A stretch of 64,000 bases of DNA from Streptomyces deccanensis (lineage in GTDB: Bacteria > Actinomycetota > Actinomycetes > Streptomycetales > Streptomycetaceae), in the NCBI RefSeq assembly GCF_022385335.1, contig NZ_CP092431.1:6138001-6202000 (forward strand), read 5' to 3'. The first letter of the stretch is position 1; each line of letters opens with the position of its first letter. This document shows positions 54,827-63,266 of this stretch, in pieces. Below the pieces are notes generated by a model. It worked only from the letters and a program-made list of their open reading frames with translations, did no database searches and was not told the origin of the DNA. The position numbers were made by a program, and so were the translations under genes.

Positions 54827-55633
54827 ATGGCCGCTCCCACCGCATATTCACTCATCGCCACTGACCTGGACGGAACGCTCCTGCGCAGTGACGACACGCT
54901 CTCCGACCGGTCCCTCGCCGCGCTGGCGCGGGCCACGGAGGCCGGTGCCCAGCACCTCGTGGTGACGGGACGGCCGGCACCGAGAGTGCGCCCCCTCTTC
55001 GACGACCTCGGCAGCAGGGGGCTCGCGGTGTGCGGACAGGGCGCGCAGTTGTACGACCCCGGCGCGGACCGGCTGCTCTGGTCGGTCACCCTGGACAGGG
55101 AACTCGCCGAGACCGCGCTCGGCAAGATCGAGGCGGAGGTCGGACAGGTGTACGCGGCCGTCGACCAGGACGGCGTCGACGGCCTCACCCTGATCGAGCC
55201 CGGCTACCTCATGCCGCACCCCACACTGCCCGCCGTGCGGGTGCCGCGCCGGGACGACCTGTGGTGCGAGCCGATCAGCAAGGTGCTGCTGCGCCATCCC
55301 TATCTGTCGGACGACGAACTGGCCTCGGCGGCGCGGATGGCGGTCGGTTCGCTGGCGACGGTCACCATGTCGGGGCCCGGCACCGTCGAACTCCAGCCAT
55401 GCGGCATCACCAAGGCGACGGGTCTCGCGCTGGCCGCCGACCACCTCGGGCTGACCCCGGACGAGACCATCGCCTTCGGGGACATGCCCAACGACATCCC
55501 GATGTTCGACTGGGCCGCGCACGGTGTCGCCATGGCCAACGCCCACCCCGAGCTCAAGGCCGTCGCCGACGAGGTGACCCTCTCCAACGAGGACGACGGG
55601 ATCGCGGTGGTGCTGGACCGGCTGTTCCGCTGA
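54827..55633 (+). CDS. HAD superfamily phosphatase (Cof/class IIB type)
   Basis: A 268-residue Cof-type HAD hydrolase. Motif I 'ATDLDGTLLRSDDT' (catalytic Asp13 and Asp15), motif II Thr in 'HLVVTGRP', Lys in 'GITKATGLALAADHLGL', and motif IV 'IAFGDMPNDIPMFDWA' are present; the cap domain (about 85-185) is the Cof type IIB. It should dephosphorylate sugar phosphates or similar small molecules. The ATG has no SD, and TATTCT ends 7 nt upstream, suggesting a leaderless mRNA with the palindrome above as a possible operator. It is convergent with the LysM gene, separated by a perfect hairpin. Confidence 0.92.
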   Translation: MAAPTAYSLIATDLDGTLLRSDDTLSDRSLAALARATEAGAQHLVVTGRPAPRVRPLFDDLGSRGLAVCGQGAQLYDPGADRLLWSVTLDRELAETALGKIEAEVGQVYAAVDQDGVDGLTLIEPGYLMPHPTLPAVRVPRRDDLWCEPISKVLLRHPYLSDDELASAARMAVGSLATVTMSGPGTVELQPCGITKATGLALAADHLGLTPDETIAFGDMPNDIPMFDWAAHGVAMANAHPELKAVADEVTLSNEDDGIAVVLDRLFR

Positions 55634-55639
55634 AACGAA

Positions 55640-55671
55640 CGTTCCCCTGGGCCCGCCGGCCCAGGGGAACG
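55640..55671. terminator. Bidirectional terminator between HAD and LysM genes
   Basis: CGTTCCCCTGGGCC (55640-55653) pairs perfectly with GGCCCAGGGGAACG (55658-55671) around a CGCC loop, giving a 14-bp stem between two convergent genes. Confidence 0.85.
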
Positions 55672-55690
55672 AGTGCGGAGCCGGTGGGGC

Positions 55691-56437
55691 TCAGTACGGA
55701 CCGAACACGTTGTCGATCGAGCCGTACCGGTCGGCGGCGTAGTTGCAGGCCGCCGTGATGTTCGCGACCGGGTCGTACGGGTCGTACGGGGTGCCGGAGA
55801 CGTGGTACGCGGCGAACGTCGGGTCGATGACCTGCAGCAGGCCCTTCGACGGGGTGCCCGCGGCCGCGTTGGAGTCCCAGTTGTTGATCGCGAGCGGGTT
55901 GCCCGACGACTCGCGCATGATGTTGCGGTGGATCCCGTTGTACGACCCGGGAATTCCCTTTTGCGCCATGATGTCCAGCGACTCGCGGATCCAGCCGTCG
56001 AGGTTGTTCGGGTACGTCTTGACCGACGCCTGCGTGGCCGTCGCGGTCTTCGGCTTCGTCGACGCCTTCTTCGCGGGCGTCTTCGTGCCGGTCACCTTCA
56101 GCTTCAGGCCCGGACGGATCAGGGCCGGGTTCTCGCCGACGGCGGCGCGGTTGTCCTTGTAGAGCCGCTGCCAGCCGCCCTTGGTGCCGTGCTTGCGGGC
56201 GATCGAGGAGAGCGTGTCGCCGGAGACCACGGTGTAGTTCGTGGACTTGGGCAGCGTCGCGGCCGGCGCGGACTGCGGGGCCGACTGGACGGAGCCGACG
56301 GCCTGGGCCGGGGTGGCGGCGCTCGCGGTCGTGGCGACCGTGAGCGGGAGGGCCAGGGCGGCCCCGCCCGTTCCGGCGGCCAGCACGCCACGGGTGAACT
56401 TGTTGCTTCTGGGACGGCGGTGTTTGCCTGCGGGCAT
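55691..56437 (-). CDS. Secreted LysM and transglycosylase-like protein
   Basis: A 248-residue secreted protein. The signal sequence (Arg/Lys-rich start then 'GVLAAGTGGAALALPLTVATTASAATPA') is followed by a LysM domain ('NYTVVSGDTLSSIARKHGTKGGWQRLYKDNRAAVGENPALIRPGLKLKV', about 67-115), a Lys/Thr/Ala-rich linker, and a C-terminal transglycosylase/lysozyme-like domain with a Glu in 'NIMRESSGNPLAINNWD' and 'SKGLLQVIDPTFAAY'. LysM binds peptidoglycan and the C-terminal domain would cleave glycan strands. The gene is preceded by a c-di-AMP riboswitch, linking its expression to that second messenger. The ATG has a GAGAGGA SD at 8 nt. Confidence 0.92.
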   Translation of the reverse strand: MPAGKHRRPRSNKFTRGVLAAGTGGAALALPLTVATTASAATPAQAVGSVQSAPQSAPAATLPKSTNYTVVSGDTLSSIARKHGTKGGWQRLYKDNRAAVGENPALIRPGLKLKVTGTKTPAKKASTKPKTATATQASVKTYPNNLDGWIRESLDIMAQKGIPGSYNGIHRNIMRESSGNPLAINNWDSNAAAGTPSKGLLQVIDPTFAAYHVSGTPYDPYDPVANITAACNYAADRYGSIDNVFGPY

Positions 56438-56444
56438 GGCGGAT

Positions 56445-56630
56445 TCCTCTCCGTCGCCTGCGGGGTGAGCTGTCGGGTTCGGGCTGGAGATGCCCGGCCG
56501 TGCGCGTCGTCCCGGCGGCCGCTGTGCGTGCCGCGTCCGCCGGTCGTGCCGCGCGTGGCTTCACCCCTAGCCGGTCCGATGGGGGAAATGTCGGACCGGC
56601 GCTTACCTGGGTCCCCCGCTCCTGCCGTGC
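56445..56630 (-). promoter_or_regulatory. c-di-AMP riboswitch (ydaO/yuaA type)
   Basis: Reading the minus strand, the leader contains the conserved blocks of the ydaO-yuaA motif in order: GGAGCGGGGGACCCAGG, a CCGGTCCGA hairpin, AGGGGTGAAGCC, then CCCGACAGCTCACCCCGCAGG and CGACGGAGAGGA just before the start codon of the LysM gene. In Streptomyces such riboswitches control resuscitation-promoting-factor and cell-wall hydrolase genes, turning them down when c-di-AMP is high. The 3' end of the motif lies within the SD region (about 7 nt from the ATG). Confidence 0.88.
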
Positions 56631-56637
56631 GTGGATG

Positions 56638-57169
56638 AGTGGTGATGGGTGGGGAGTCCGGGCGGCGGCAGGATTTGGCGGTCCGTCCGGACGGGGTGTG
56701 AACGTATGCGAGAGCACACGATCGGAACAAGTCCCGGTTTGGCCGGTAGGTCTAGTTGACCTTGACTTTGGTGTGATTCGGCGGCAATTTCCGATGCGTC
56801 TTCCGGGTTCAACTTGCCTACCGCAAAGGGAAAGTCGACGTAATGACGGTGGTTTGTACTGTCCGGCTCGGGTGACTCAACTCACGGGAGGAGTCGGGTG
56901 AAGTTCTGGTATACGGCAAATCGGTCAACTCGGGCCGGGTGTGCTCGGTCGTCCCCAGGGGTGCCCGGGGGCCATCGAGGGGCCTCGCGCGGGTGCCGTA
57001 CGCGCGTCGACCCGTGGGCGCTCGTGGTGATCGAAAGGTGACCGGATACGCTGACTCGGGTGATGGCAGCGACAGATCGACAAACTGTGTCATCGCCCGT
57101 GAGAGCGATCCAGACCGACCGTGTGACCGTGTGACCGTCAGTAGACGTCAGCAGACAGGAGAACCCCTC
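56638..57169. other. Intergenic region between the riboswitch gene and the prenyl synthase
   Basis: About 530 bp without a supported gene, less GC-rich than average. It must contain the promoter of the riboswitch-controlled gene (minus) and that of the prenyl synthase (plus). A TTGACC/TTGACT tandem lies near 56757-56767. A run of short tandem repeats lies at the right end: GTGTGACC twice (57121-57136) and GTCAGTAGAC/GTCAGCAGAC (57137-57156). No clear -10 partner was seen. Confidence 0.35.
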
Positions 57170-58180
57170 GTGACCGTCGTCGAGCCGTTTGGGCTGAGCG
57201 CGCGGGACCAGGCTCTCGAAGCCGATGTCCAGGCCGGAATGGCGGCCGTCGAGGAGGGTCTGCTGGAGGCGACCAAGAGCTCGGTCCCCTTCATCCAGGA
57301 GGCCGCCCAGCATCTGCTGCGCGCCGGCGGCAAGCGGTTCCGCCCGCTGCTGGTGATGCTCGCGGCGCAGTTCGGCGACCCGTACGCGCCGGGTGTCGTG
57401 CCCTCGGCCGTCGTGGTCGAGCTGACCCACCTGGCCACGCTGTACCACGACGACGTGATGGACGAGGCCGAGGTCCGCCGGGGCGTGCCGAGCGCCAACG
57501 CCCGCTGGGACAACTCCCTCGCCGTCCTCACCGGCGACTTCCTCTTCGCCCGCGCCTCCCACGTCCTCGCCGACCTCGGTCCCGACGCCGTCCGCATCCA
57601 GGCCGAGGCCTTCGAACGGCTGGTCACCGGACAGATCCTGGAGACCGCCGGGCCGCGCGACGGACGCGACCCGATCGAGCACTACCTCGACGTGCTCGGC
57701 GGCAAGACCGGCTCGCTGGTCGCGGTCGCCGGACGGCTCGGCGCGCTGATGGCCGGGGCCGACGAGACCGTGGTCGACGTGCTGACCCAGTACGGAGAGC
57801 GGCTCGGTGTCGCCTTCCAACTCGCCGACGACGTCCTCGACATCGCCTCCGACTCGCACGAGTCCGGCAAGACCCCCGGCACGGACCTCCGCGAGGGCGT
57901 GCCGACCATGCCGGTGCTGCGGCTGCGCGAGCGGGCGGGCCGGCTGGGGCTGGCGGACGACATCGCCCTGTGCGAACTGCTCGACTCCGACCTCACCGAC
58001 GACGCCCGGCACGCCGAGGCCCTGGCCCGGCTCCGCGTCCACCCCGCCCTGGAGCAGGCCCGCCGCGACACCATCCGCTACGCGGAGGAGGCCCGCGCCG
58101 TCCTGGCCCCCCTCCCGGAGTGCGACGCGAAGGCGGCGCTGGTGGAGCTGTGCGACGCCGTGGTGCACCGCGCCGGATAG
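57170..58180 (+). CDS. Polyprenyl diphosphate synthase
   Basis: A 336-residue trans-prenyltransferase. The first Asp-rich motif DDxxD is Asp94-Asp95-x-x-Asp98 ('YHDDVMDEAEVRRG'), the second is Asp220-Asp221-x-x-Asp224 ('QLADDVLDIASD'), and 'GGKRFRPLLV' holds the diphosphate-binding Lys/Arg. The residue pattern before the first motif ('THLATLYHDD', with small residues) suits long-chain products such as the octa- or nonaprenyl tail of menaquinone, though length cannot be settled from sequence alone. GTG 57170 is chosen for its AGGAGAA SD; a longer frame from 56939 has poor coding character. It supplies the tail for the menaquinone made by the genes at 7.9-19.8 kb. Confidence 0.92.
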   Translation: MTVVEPFGLSARDQALEADVQAGMAAVEEGLLEATKSSVPFIQEAAQHLLRAGGKRFRPLLVMLAAQFGDPYAPGVVPSAVVVELTHLATLYHDDVMDEAEVRRGVPSANARWDNSLAVLTGDFLFARASHVLADLGPDAVRIQAEAFERLVTGQILETAGPRDGRDPIEHYLDVLGGKTGSLVAVAGRLGALMAGADETVVDVLTQYGERLGVAFQLADDVLDIASDSHESGKTPGTDLREGVPTMPVLRLRERAGRLGLADDIALCELLDSDLTDDARHAEALARLRVHPALEQARRDTIRYAEEARAVLAPLPECDAKAALVELCDAVVHRAG

Positions 58181-58211
58181 CCACCGGAGAAGTCACCAGC
58201 CATCGGTCGTC

Positions 58212-58247
58212 GGCGGCGTCCCCTACGGGTTGTGGGGAGGCGCCGCC
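58212..58247 (+). terminator. Terminator of the prenyl synthase gene
   Basis: GGCGGCGTCCCC (58212-58223) pairs with GGGGA-GG-CGCCGCC (58234-58247) around an 10-nt loop, about 30 bp after the stop codon. Confidence 0.6.
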
Positions 58248-58427
58248 TCGTCATGTCATCCCTGACGGTCCGCCATGTCATCCCGTAGCAGTACGTGGAG
58301 TTGAGTCCCGAGTCTGACGACTCCCTCCGGCCGATTTGGTCAGATGGGTATCACCACTCCTCACCGATTCGGGTGAGAATGGCGGCTGAGAGCAGACGCC
58401 GCCGCCGACGACGGAGGTAAGGCACAC

Positions 58428-59783
58428 ATGGCACCGTACGCAACCGACGACAACGCCGGGTCCGGCGACGCGGCCGCGCTCGCGGCCGAGGCCGAGGAGG
58501 CGCGCTCGGCACGGCGACGCAAGGCCGCGCGGTACGTCGTCCCGGTCACCGTGCTGGGCGTGGCCGCCGCGACCATCGGGCTCGTCCCGGCCTTCGCCGG
58601 CTCCGGTGACCCCGATCTGCCGAAGATCAGCGCACAGGAACTCATCGAGAAGATCGCCGCGTCGGACGTCCAGCAGGTGTCCGGCACGGTGAAGATCACC
58701 ACGGACCTGGGCCTGCCCGACCTGGGCGGCCTGGCGGACAGCCTGGGAGCGCAGGGCGCGCCCGGCGGCGACGGCGGTTCCTCCGCGGACCCCTCCTCCA
58801 AGCTTCTCGAACTCGCCACCGGCACCCACACGTTGCGGATCGCCGCCGACGGCCCCGACAAGCAGAAGCTGTCGCTGCTGGACGAGGCGGCCGAGTACAG
58901 CGTCATCCACAACGGCGACGACCTGTGGGCGTACGACAGCGCCTCGAACGAGGTCTACCACGCGACCGGCGCCGGCCCGGAGGGCGAGGGGAAGGACCGT
59001 GCGGGCAAGGGCGGCGAGGACGCCCCCGACACCGCCGAGGACGTGCCCGCCACGCCCCAGCAGCTCGCCGAGGAGGCCCTGAAGGCCGTCGACGACACCA
59101 CGTCCGTGACCGTGGACGGGACCGCGCAGGTCGCCGGGCGGGACGCGTACAAGCTGGTCGTCAAGCCGAAGCAGTCCGGTTCGACGGTCGGGGCGATCTC
59201 GATCGCCGTCGACGCGAAGACGGGGCTGCCGCTGAAGTTCACGCTCACCCCGTCGAGCGGCGGCGCGGCCGTCGTGGACGCGGGCTTCACGAAGGTCGAC
59301 TTCGGCAAGCCGAGCGCGTCGACGTTCGATTTCACCCCGCCGAAGGGCGCGAAGGTCACCGAGGCCGACGAGGTCGAGAAGTCGGGCAGCCACGAGTCCG
59401 GCTCCGGCGACTCCGTGTTCGAGGGCCCCGGCAAGAACGGGGAGTTCAAGGACGGCAAGGGTCCCAAGGGTCCGAAGGGCTCCGAGGAGGAGTTCGCGAG
59501 CGGGCTCGACGGGCTGAAGATGATCGGCGAGGGCTGGAGCACGATCGCCGTGATCGACGGCGGGTCCGAGGCCGGCATGCCCACCGGTGGCGGCGAATCG
59601 TCCGGCGACGCCCGGGTCGACGGCTTCCTGAACTCCCTCGGCGACCAGGTCAAGGGCGACTTCGGCTCGGGTACGGTCTTCAAGACCCGGCTGATCAACG
59701 TCCTCTTCACCGACGACGGCACGGTCTACGCGGGCGCCGTCACCAAGGACGCCCTGGTGAAGGCGGCCGACGCGGCGAAGTAG
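58428..59783 (+). CDS. LolA-like/DUF2092 exported protein
   Basis: A 451-residue protein. An Ala/Arg-rich cytoplasmic start is followed by one hydrophobic segment (about 36-56, 'VVPVTVLGVAAATIGLVPAFAG') that acts as signal or anchor. The extracellular part resembles LolA/outer-membrane-lipoprotein-carrier-like proteins of Gram-positives: 'ISAQELIEKIAASDVQQVSGTVKI', 'VIHNGDDLWAYDSASNEVYHA', and 'GRDAYKLVVKPKQSGSTVGAISIAVDAKTGLPLKFTLT'. Flexible Gly/Glu/Pro-rich segments interrupt it (about 180-200 and 330-365). Such proteins are thought to act in envelope homeostasis. The ATG has a strong GGAGG SD. An ABC exporter follows after a repeat-rich gap. Confidence 0.85.
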   Translation: MAPYATDDNAGSGDAAALAAEAEEARSARRRKAARYVVPVTVLGVAAATIGLVPAFAGSGDPDLPKISAQELIEKIAASDVQQVSGTVKITTDLGLPDLGGLADSLGAQGAPGGDGGSSADPSSKLLELATGTHTLRIAADGPDKQKLSLLDEAAEYSVIHNGDDLWAYDSASNEVYHATGAGPEGEGKDRAGKGGEDAPDTAEDVPATPQQLAEEALKAVDDTTSVTVDGTAQVAGRDAYKLVVKPKQSGSTVGAISIAVDAKTGLPLKFTLTPSSGGAAVVDAGFTKVDFGKPSASTFDFTPPKGAKVTEADEVEKSGSHESGSGDSVFEGPGKNGEFKDGKGPKGPKGSEEEFASGLDGLKMIGEGWSTIAVIDGGSEAGMPTGGGESSGDARVDGFLNSLGDQVKGDFGSGTVFKTRLINVLFTDDGTVYAGAVTKDALVKAADAAK

Positions 59784-59832
59784 AGCCGCCGGCTCGCTGG
59801 ACCGGTCGGTGAGCCGGCCTGGTTGACCGGTC

Positions 59833-59973
59833 GGGGCGGTGGAGCGGTGGCGCCGGTCCGGTGGGCCGGGGCGGTGGAGCGGTGATGCCGATCCGGTGGG
59901 CCGGGACGGTGGAGCGGTGGACCGCCGATCCGGTGGGCCGGGGCGGTGAAGTAGTGAAGTCCGGCCGTGGGCC
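59833..59973 (+). repeat. Intergenic tandem repeat, about 35-bp unit, four copies
   Basis: Four imperfect units begin GGGGCGGTGGAGCGGTG and end TCCGGTGGGCC: 59833-59867, 59868-59902, 59903-59939 and a diverged fourth at 59940-59973. They fill the gap between the LolA-like gene and the ABC exporter. The unit is not palindromic and has no spacer structure, so it is not a CRISPR array. Confidence 0.75.
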
Positions 59974-60001
59974 GGGACGGCTGATCCGCCGTCCCGGCCC
60001 A
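59968..60001 (+). terminator. Strong hairpin between the tandem repeat and the ABC exporter
   Basis: TGGGCCGGGACGGC (59968-59981) pairs perfectly with GCCGTCCCGGCCCA (59988-60001), loop TGATCC. It could end the upstream transcript or attenuate entry into the exporter genes, which start 22 bp later. Confidence 0.7.
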
Positions 60002-60023
60002 TCGGCCGTACCCGAGGGGAGCC

Positions 60024-61022
60024 ATGAGCGACGCAGCCATCCACACCCAGGGGCTGACCAAGACCTTCCGCGGCGGACAGGTGGCCGTGGACCACCTGGA
60101 ACTGACGGTTCCCAGCGGCAGCGTCTTCGGCTTCCTCGGCCCGAACGGCTCGGGCAAGACCACCACCATCCGCATGCTGATGGGCCTGATCGAGCCGACC
60201 TCGGGCACGGCCCAGGTCCTCGGCCGGCCCATGCCGCGCTCCACCCGGACCGTCCTCCCGCACGTCGGCGCCCTCATCGAGGGCCCCGCCCTGTACGGCT
60301 TCCTCTCCGGCCGCGACAACCTGCTCCGCTACGACTCCGCCGACCCGACCGCCGACCCGCGCACCCGGCGTACGCGGGTCGCCGCCGCCCTCGACCGGGT
60401 CGGGCTCGCGGCGGCCGCCGGCAAGAAGGCCAAGGCGTACTCGCTGGGCATGAAACAGCGGCTGGGCCTCGCGGCGGCCCTGCTGCAGCCGCGCCGCCTC
60501 CTCGTCCTCGACGAGCCGACGAACGGGCTGGACCCACAGGGCATGCGGGAGATCCGCACCCTGGTGCGGGAGTTGGCGTCCGACGGCACCACCGTCTTCC
60601 TCTCCTCCCACCTCCTCGACGAGATCGAGCAGGTGTGCACCCATGCCGCCGTCATGGCCCGGGGCCGGCTCATCACCCAGGGCCCGGTGACCGAACTGGC
60701 CGCCGGCGCACGCGGCCGCCTGGTCGTCACCACCCCGGACACGGCGGACGCGGCCCGGGTGCTCAAGGAGCAGGGAATCGCCGACGTGATCGTGGACGAG
60801 GGGGACGAGCCGGGTGAGAGGGCCGAGGGGGCGGAGGGCGCCGGGACCGGGGCGGGAGGCCGCGTGACCGCGGAACCCCCGCCGCCCGACCGCGACCTCG
60901 CCGAACTGAACGCCGCGCTGGTCACCGCGGGCGTCCGCGTCCGCGGCTTCGCCCTCGAACGCGCCTCCCTGGAGGACGCGTTCGTGGCACTCACGGGGGA
61001 GGGTTTCGATGTCGCGGGCTGA
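60024..61022 (+). CDS. ABC transporter ATP-binding protein (exporter type)
   Basis: A 332-residue ATPase. Walker A is GPNGSGKT (39-46), the signature appears as 'YSLGMKQRLGLAAALL', Walker B 'LLVLDEPTNGLDPQGMREI', and 'FLSSHLLDEIEQVC' holds the switch His. The C-terminal 100 residues contain a Glu/Gly-rich linker and a regulatory domain common in drug- or lipid-export ATPases of this group. A GAGGGGAG SD precedes the ATG. Its 3' end overlaps the permease start by 14 bp, so the two form one unit. Confidence 0.92.
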   Translation: MSDAAIHTQGLTKTFRGGQVAVDHLELTVPSGSVFGFLGPNGSGKTTTIRMLMGLIEPTSGTAQVLGRPMPRSTRTVLPHVGALIEGPALYGFLSGRDNLLRYDSADPTADPRTRRTRVAAALDRVGLAAAAGKKAKAYSLGMKQRLGLAAALLQPRRLLVLDEPTNGLDPQGMREIRTLVRELASDGTTVFLSSHLLDEIEQVCTHAAVMARGRLITQGPVTELAAGARGRLVVTTPDTADAARVLKEQGIADVIVDEGDEPGERAEGAEGAGTGAGGRVTAEPPPPDRDLAELNAALVTAGVRVRGFALERASLEDAFVALTGEGFDVAG

Positions 61023-61986
61023 CACACCCGGGGCGCAGGCCGCGCCGGACGCCGCCGCCCAGCCGGACGCCGCCCCGCCGCAGGCTGCCGGGCAGGTCAC
61101 CCCTGGGCCGACCGTCCCCCTCCGTACCCCCAGCCTCCTCTGGACCTTCGGCCTGTTCCGCAGCGAACTGCTCACGACCTTCCGGCGCTGGCGGACGATC
61201 GCGCTGCTGGGCGTGCTCGCGGCGGTGCCGATCCTGGTCGGGATCGCGGTGCGGATCGAGACGGGCGACGGGTCGTCGATGGGCGGCGGACCGGAGGGCG
61301 GGGGCGGCGGGGGCGGGCCCGCGTTCATCGCGCAGATCACCAACAACGGCCTGTTCCTGGTCTTCACGGCGCTGGCCGCGACGCTCCCCTTCTTCCTGCC
61401 GATGGCCGTCGGCGTGGTCGCCGGGGACGCGATCGCGGGCGAGGCGAACGCGGGCACCCTGCGCTATCTCCTGGTCTCACCCGCCGGCCGGACCCGGCTG
61501 CTGCTCACCAAGTACGCGACGACCATGACGTTCTGCCTGGTCGCGACGCTCGTCGTGGCGGCGTCGGCGCTGGCGGTCGGGGCGCTGCTGTTCCCGCTCG
61601 GGGACCTGACGACGATCTCCGGCACCCGGATCAGTTTCGCCGAGGGCCTGTGGCGGGCCCTGCTGATCGCGCTGGCGGTGGCCGCGTCACTGATCGGGGT
61701 GGCGGCCCTCGGGCTGTTCATCTCCACCCTCACCAACAGCGGGATCGCCGCGATGGCCACCACGGTCGGGCTGCTCATCACCGTCCAGATCCTCGACCAG
61801 ATCCCCCAGCTCGACGCCCTCCACCCGTACTTCTTCTCCCACTACTGGCTCTCCTTCGCCGACCTCATGCGCGAGCCGGTCTACTGGGACGACCTCCAGC
61901 GCAACCTCGGCCTCCAGGCCGTGTACGCGGCGGTGTTCGGCTCGGCGGCGTGGGCGAGGTTCACGGCGAAGGACATCACCGCCTGA
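61009..61986 (+). CDS. ABC transporter permease (ABC-2 type)
   Basis: A 325-residue membrane protein. A 40-residue Ala/Pro-rich cytoplasmic start is followed by six hydrophobic segments, with a Gly-rich extracellular loop ('GGGPEGGGGGGGP', about 89-101) after the first. 'DAIAGEANAGTLRYLLVSPAGRTRLLLTKY' is the coupling region typical of ABC-2 permeases such as those for drugs or for bacitracin-type export. It partners the ATPase upstream. The 3' end is convergent with the FMN-reductase-like gene 9 bp away. Confidence 0.9.
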   Translation: MSRADTPGAQAAPDAAAQPDAAPPQAAGQVTPGPTVPLRTPSLLWTFGLFRSELLTTFRRWRTIALLGVLAAVPILVGIAVRIETGDGSSMGGGPEGGGGGGGPAFIAQITNNGLFLVFTALAATLPFFLPMAVGVVAGDAIAGEANAGTLRYLLVSPAGRTRLLLTKYATTMTFCLVATLVVAASALAVGALLFPLGDLTTISGTRISFAEGLWRALLIALAVAASLIGVAALGLFISTLTNSGIAAMATTVGLLITVQILDQIPQLDALHPYFFSHYWLSFADLMREPVYWDDLQRNLGLQAVYAAVFGSAAWARFTAKDITA

Positions 61987-61995
61987 CGCGACCGC

Positions 61996-62592
61996 TCAGG
62001 CGGCGGCCTCCTCGGTGTCGTACGGGAAGCGCGCGAACGGGGGCTCCGTGGTGAGGAAGGTCTTCGCGCGGGTCAGGGCGGCGGTGTCGCGGAGGACGTC
62101 GCCGGGCTTGCTGCCGTTGCCCAGCAGCACCCCGCCGAAGCGCATGCCCAGGTACGCGGCGGAGTGGTTGAGCGTGCCGACGAGGGGCTCGGCGACCTCC
62201 TCCTCTTCATGGGCGAGCGCGGTGACGCCCCACAGGGTGCGGCCGGCCATGTTCTTCTTGAAGTCGAGGCCGGGGGTGCGCAGCCAGCCCGACCAGTGGT
62301 CGAGGTAGCGCTTGACGTGGGCGGACACGGAGTACCAGTACAGCGGCGACGCGATCACGATGTCCGTGGCCGCGAGCGTGGCGTCCAGCAGCAGCGCCCT
62401 GTTGTCGCCCTCGGGCCGTACGTGGTCACTGTCGTGCCGCAGGTCCTCGAAGTCGGGCAGCGGGTGCCGGGCCAGATCGATCCACACCTGCTCGACGTCG
62501 TCCGGCAACTGCTCCGCCGCCGCACGGGCCAGCATCTCGGTGTTGCCGTCGGACCGGCTGCTGCCGAGCACGAACAGGAAACGGCGGGTCAT
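61996..62592 (-). CDS. Flavodoxin-like NAD(P)H-dependent FMN reductase
   Basis: A 198-residue protein with the flavodoxin-like fold. 'FLFVLGSSRSDGNTEMLARAAAEQL' at the N-terminus is the FMN phosphate-binding loop, 'TDIVIASPLYWYSVSAHVKRYLDHWS' the second FMN contact, and 'GRTLWGVTALAHEEEE' the third. Members reduce flavins, quinones or azo compounds using NAD(P)H. The ATG at 62592 has an AGGGGGAC SD; a longer overlapping frame upstream is not supported. It lies 104 bp downstream of the Nudix gene on the same strand. Confidence 0.88.
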   Translation of the reverse strand: MTRRFLFVLGSSRSDGNTEMLARAAAEQLPDDVEQVWIDLARHPLPDFEDLRHDSDHVRPEGDNRALLLDATLAATDIVIASPLYWYSVSAHVKRYLDHWSGWLRTPGLDFKKNMAGRTLWGVTALAHEEEEVAEPLVGTLNHSAAYLGMRFGGVLLGNGSKPGDVLRDTAALTRAKTFLTTEPPFARFPYDTEEAAA

Positions 62593-62696
62593 GGGGTCCC
62601 CCTGGGTCAGTGGCCTGCGCGCACGGCCATACGGCGTGCGGCGATTACAAGCGTCAACAATAAATGCATGCGCATGAGAATGCCAGGGGGGGAGAG

Positions 62697-63266
62697 TCAA
62701 AGGGAGGTCGCGGCGGGTGTGCTGTCGTGGGAGGCGGGCGTCGGCGGCTCCAGAAGCAGGGCCATCACCCCGACGAGGGTCGCGCTGCTGACGATCTCCC
62801 GGCGGGCGATCATGCCGGGGATCTCGGTGAGGGGGATCCACTCCACCCGGTCGGACTCGTTGAGCTCCGTCGGCGCACCGATCCGCCGGGCGTCGTCCGT
62901 ACGGAAGACGAAGTGCTGGGTGTCGGTGATGCCGGCCGCCGGCTGTGCGTACACCAGTTCCCGCAGCGACCCCGGGCGCCACCCCGTCTCCTCCTCCAGC
63001 TCCCGCGCCGCCGCCTCCTCGGGCGACTCCCCGTCCTCGACCAGGCCCATGGGCAGCTCCCACGCCCAGGTGTCCGTGACGAAGCGGTGGCGCCACATCA
63101 TCAGGACCCGGCGCCGGTCGTCGACCGCCGCCGTGACCGCGAGGTCCCGCAGCCGGACGACGTGGTGGTCGCCGCGCGTCCCGTCGGGCCGCTCGACGTC
63201 CAGCGACCGCAGCCGCACCCACGGGGTGTCGTGGATCGTGCGTTCACCGTGGACGGTCCATCTCAT
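62697..63266 (-). CDS. Nudix hydrolase
   Basis: A 189-residue Nudix protein. The Nudix box GX5EX7REUXEEXGU is complete ('GLVEDGESPEEAAARELEEETGW', about 74-96). The flanking 'VLMMWRHRFVTDTWAWELPMG' is like ADP-ribose pyrophosphatases and other Nudix enzymes that hydrolyse nucleoside diphosphates linked to another moiety; the exact substrate is not visible. The C-terminal 15 residues are Pro/Ser/Ala-rich. Its ATG (63266) overlaps the amidase stop codon by 4 bp, so the two are translationally coupled. Confidence 0.92.
   Translation of the reverse strand: MRWTVHGERTIHDTPWVRLRSLDVERPDGTRGDHHVVRLRDLAVTAAVDDRRRVLMMWRHRFVTDTWAWELPMGLVEDGESPEEAAARELEEETGWRPGSLRELVYAQPAAGITDTQHFVFRTDDARRIGAPTELNESDRVEWIPLTEIPGMIARREIVSSATLVGVMALLLEPPTPASHDSTPAATSL

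Noticed and set aside
52031..56437. Secondary metabolite gene cluster
   Set aside because: Apart from the ATP-grasp/FAD pair there are no synthase, carrier, resistance or regulator genes typical of a biosynthetic cluster.
56939..57169. 77-residue N-terminal extension of the prenyl synthase
   Set aside because: Poor codon bias and no SD, whereas GTG 57170 has AGGAGAA and starts at the family's usual position.
59833..59973. Tandem repeat considered as a CRISPR array
   Set aside because: Units are contiguous without unique spacers and differ from one another; no cas gene is nearby.
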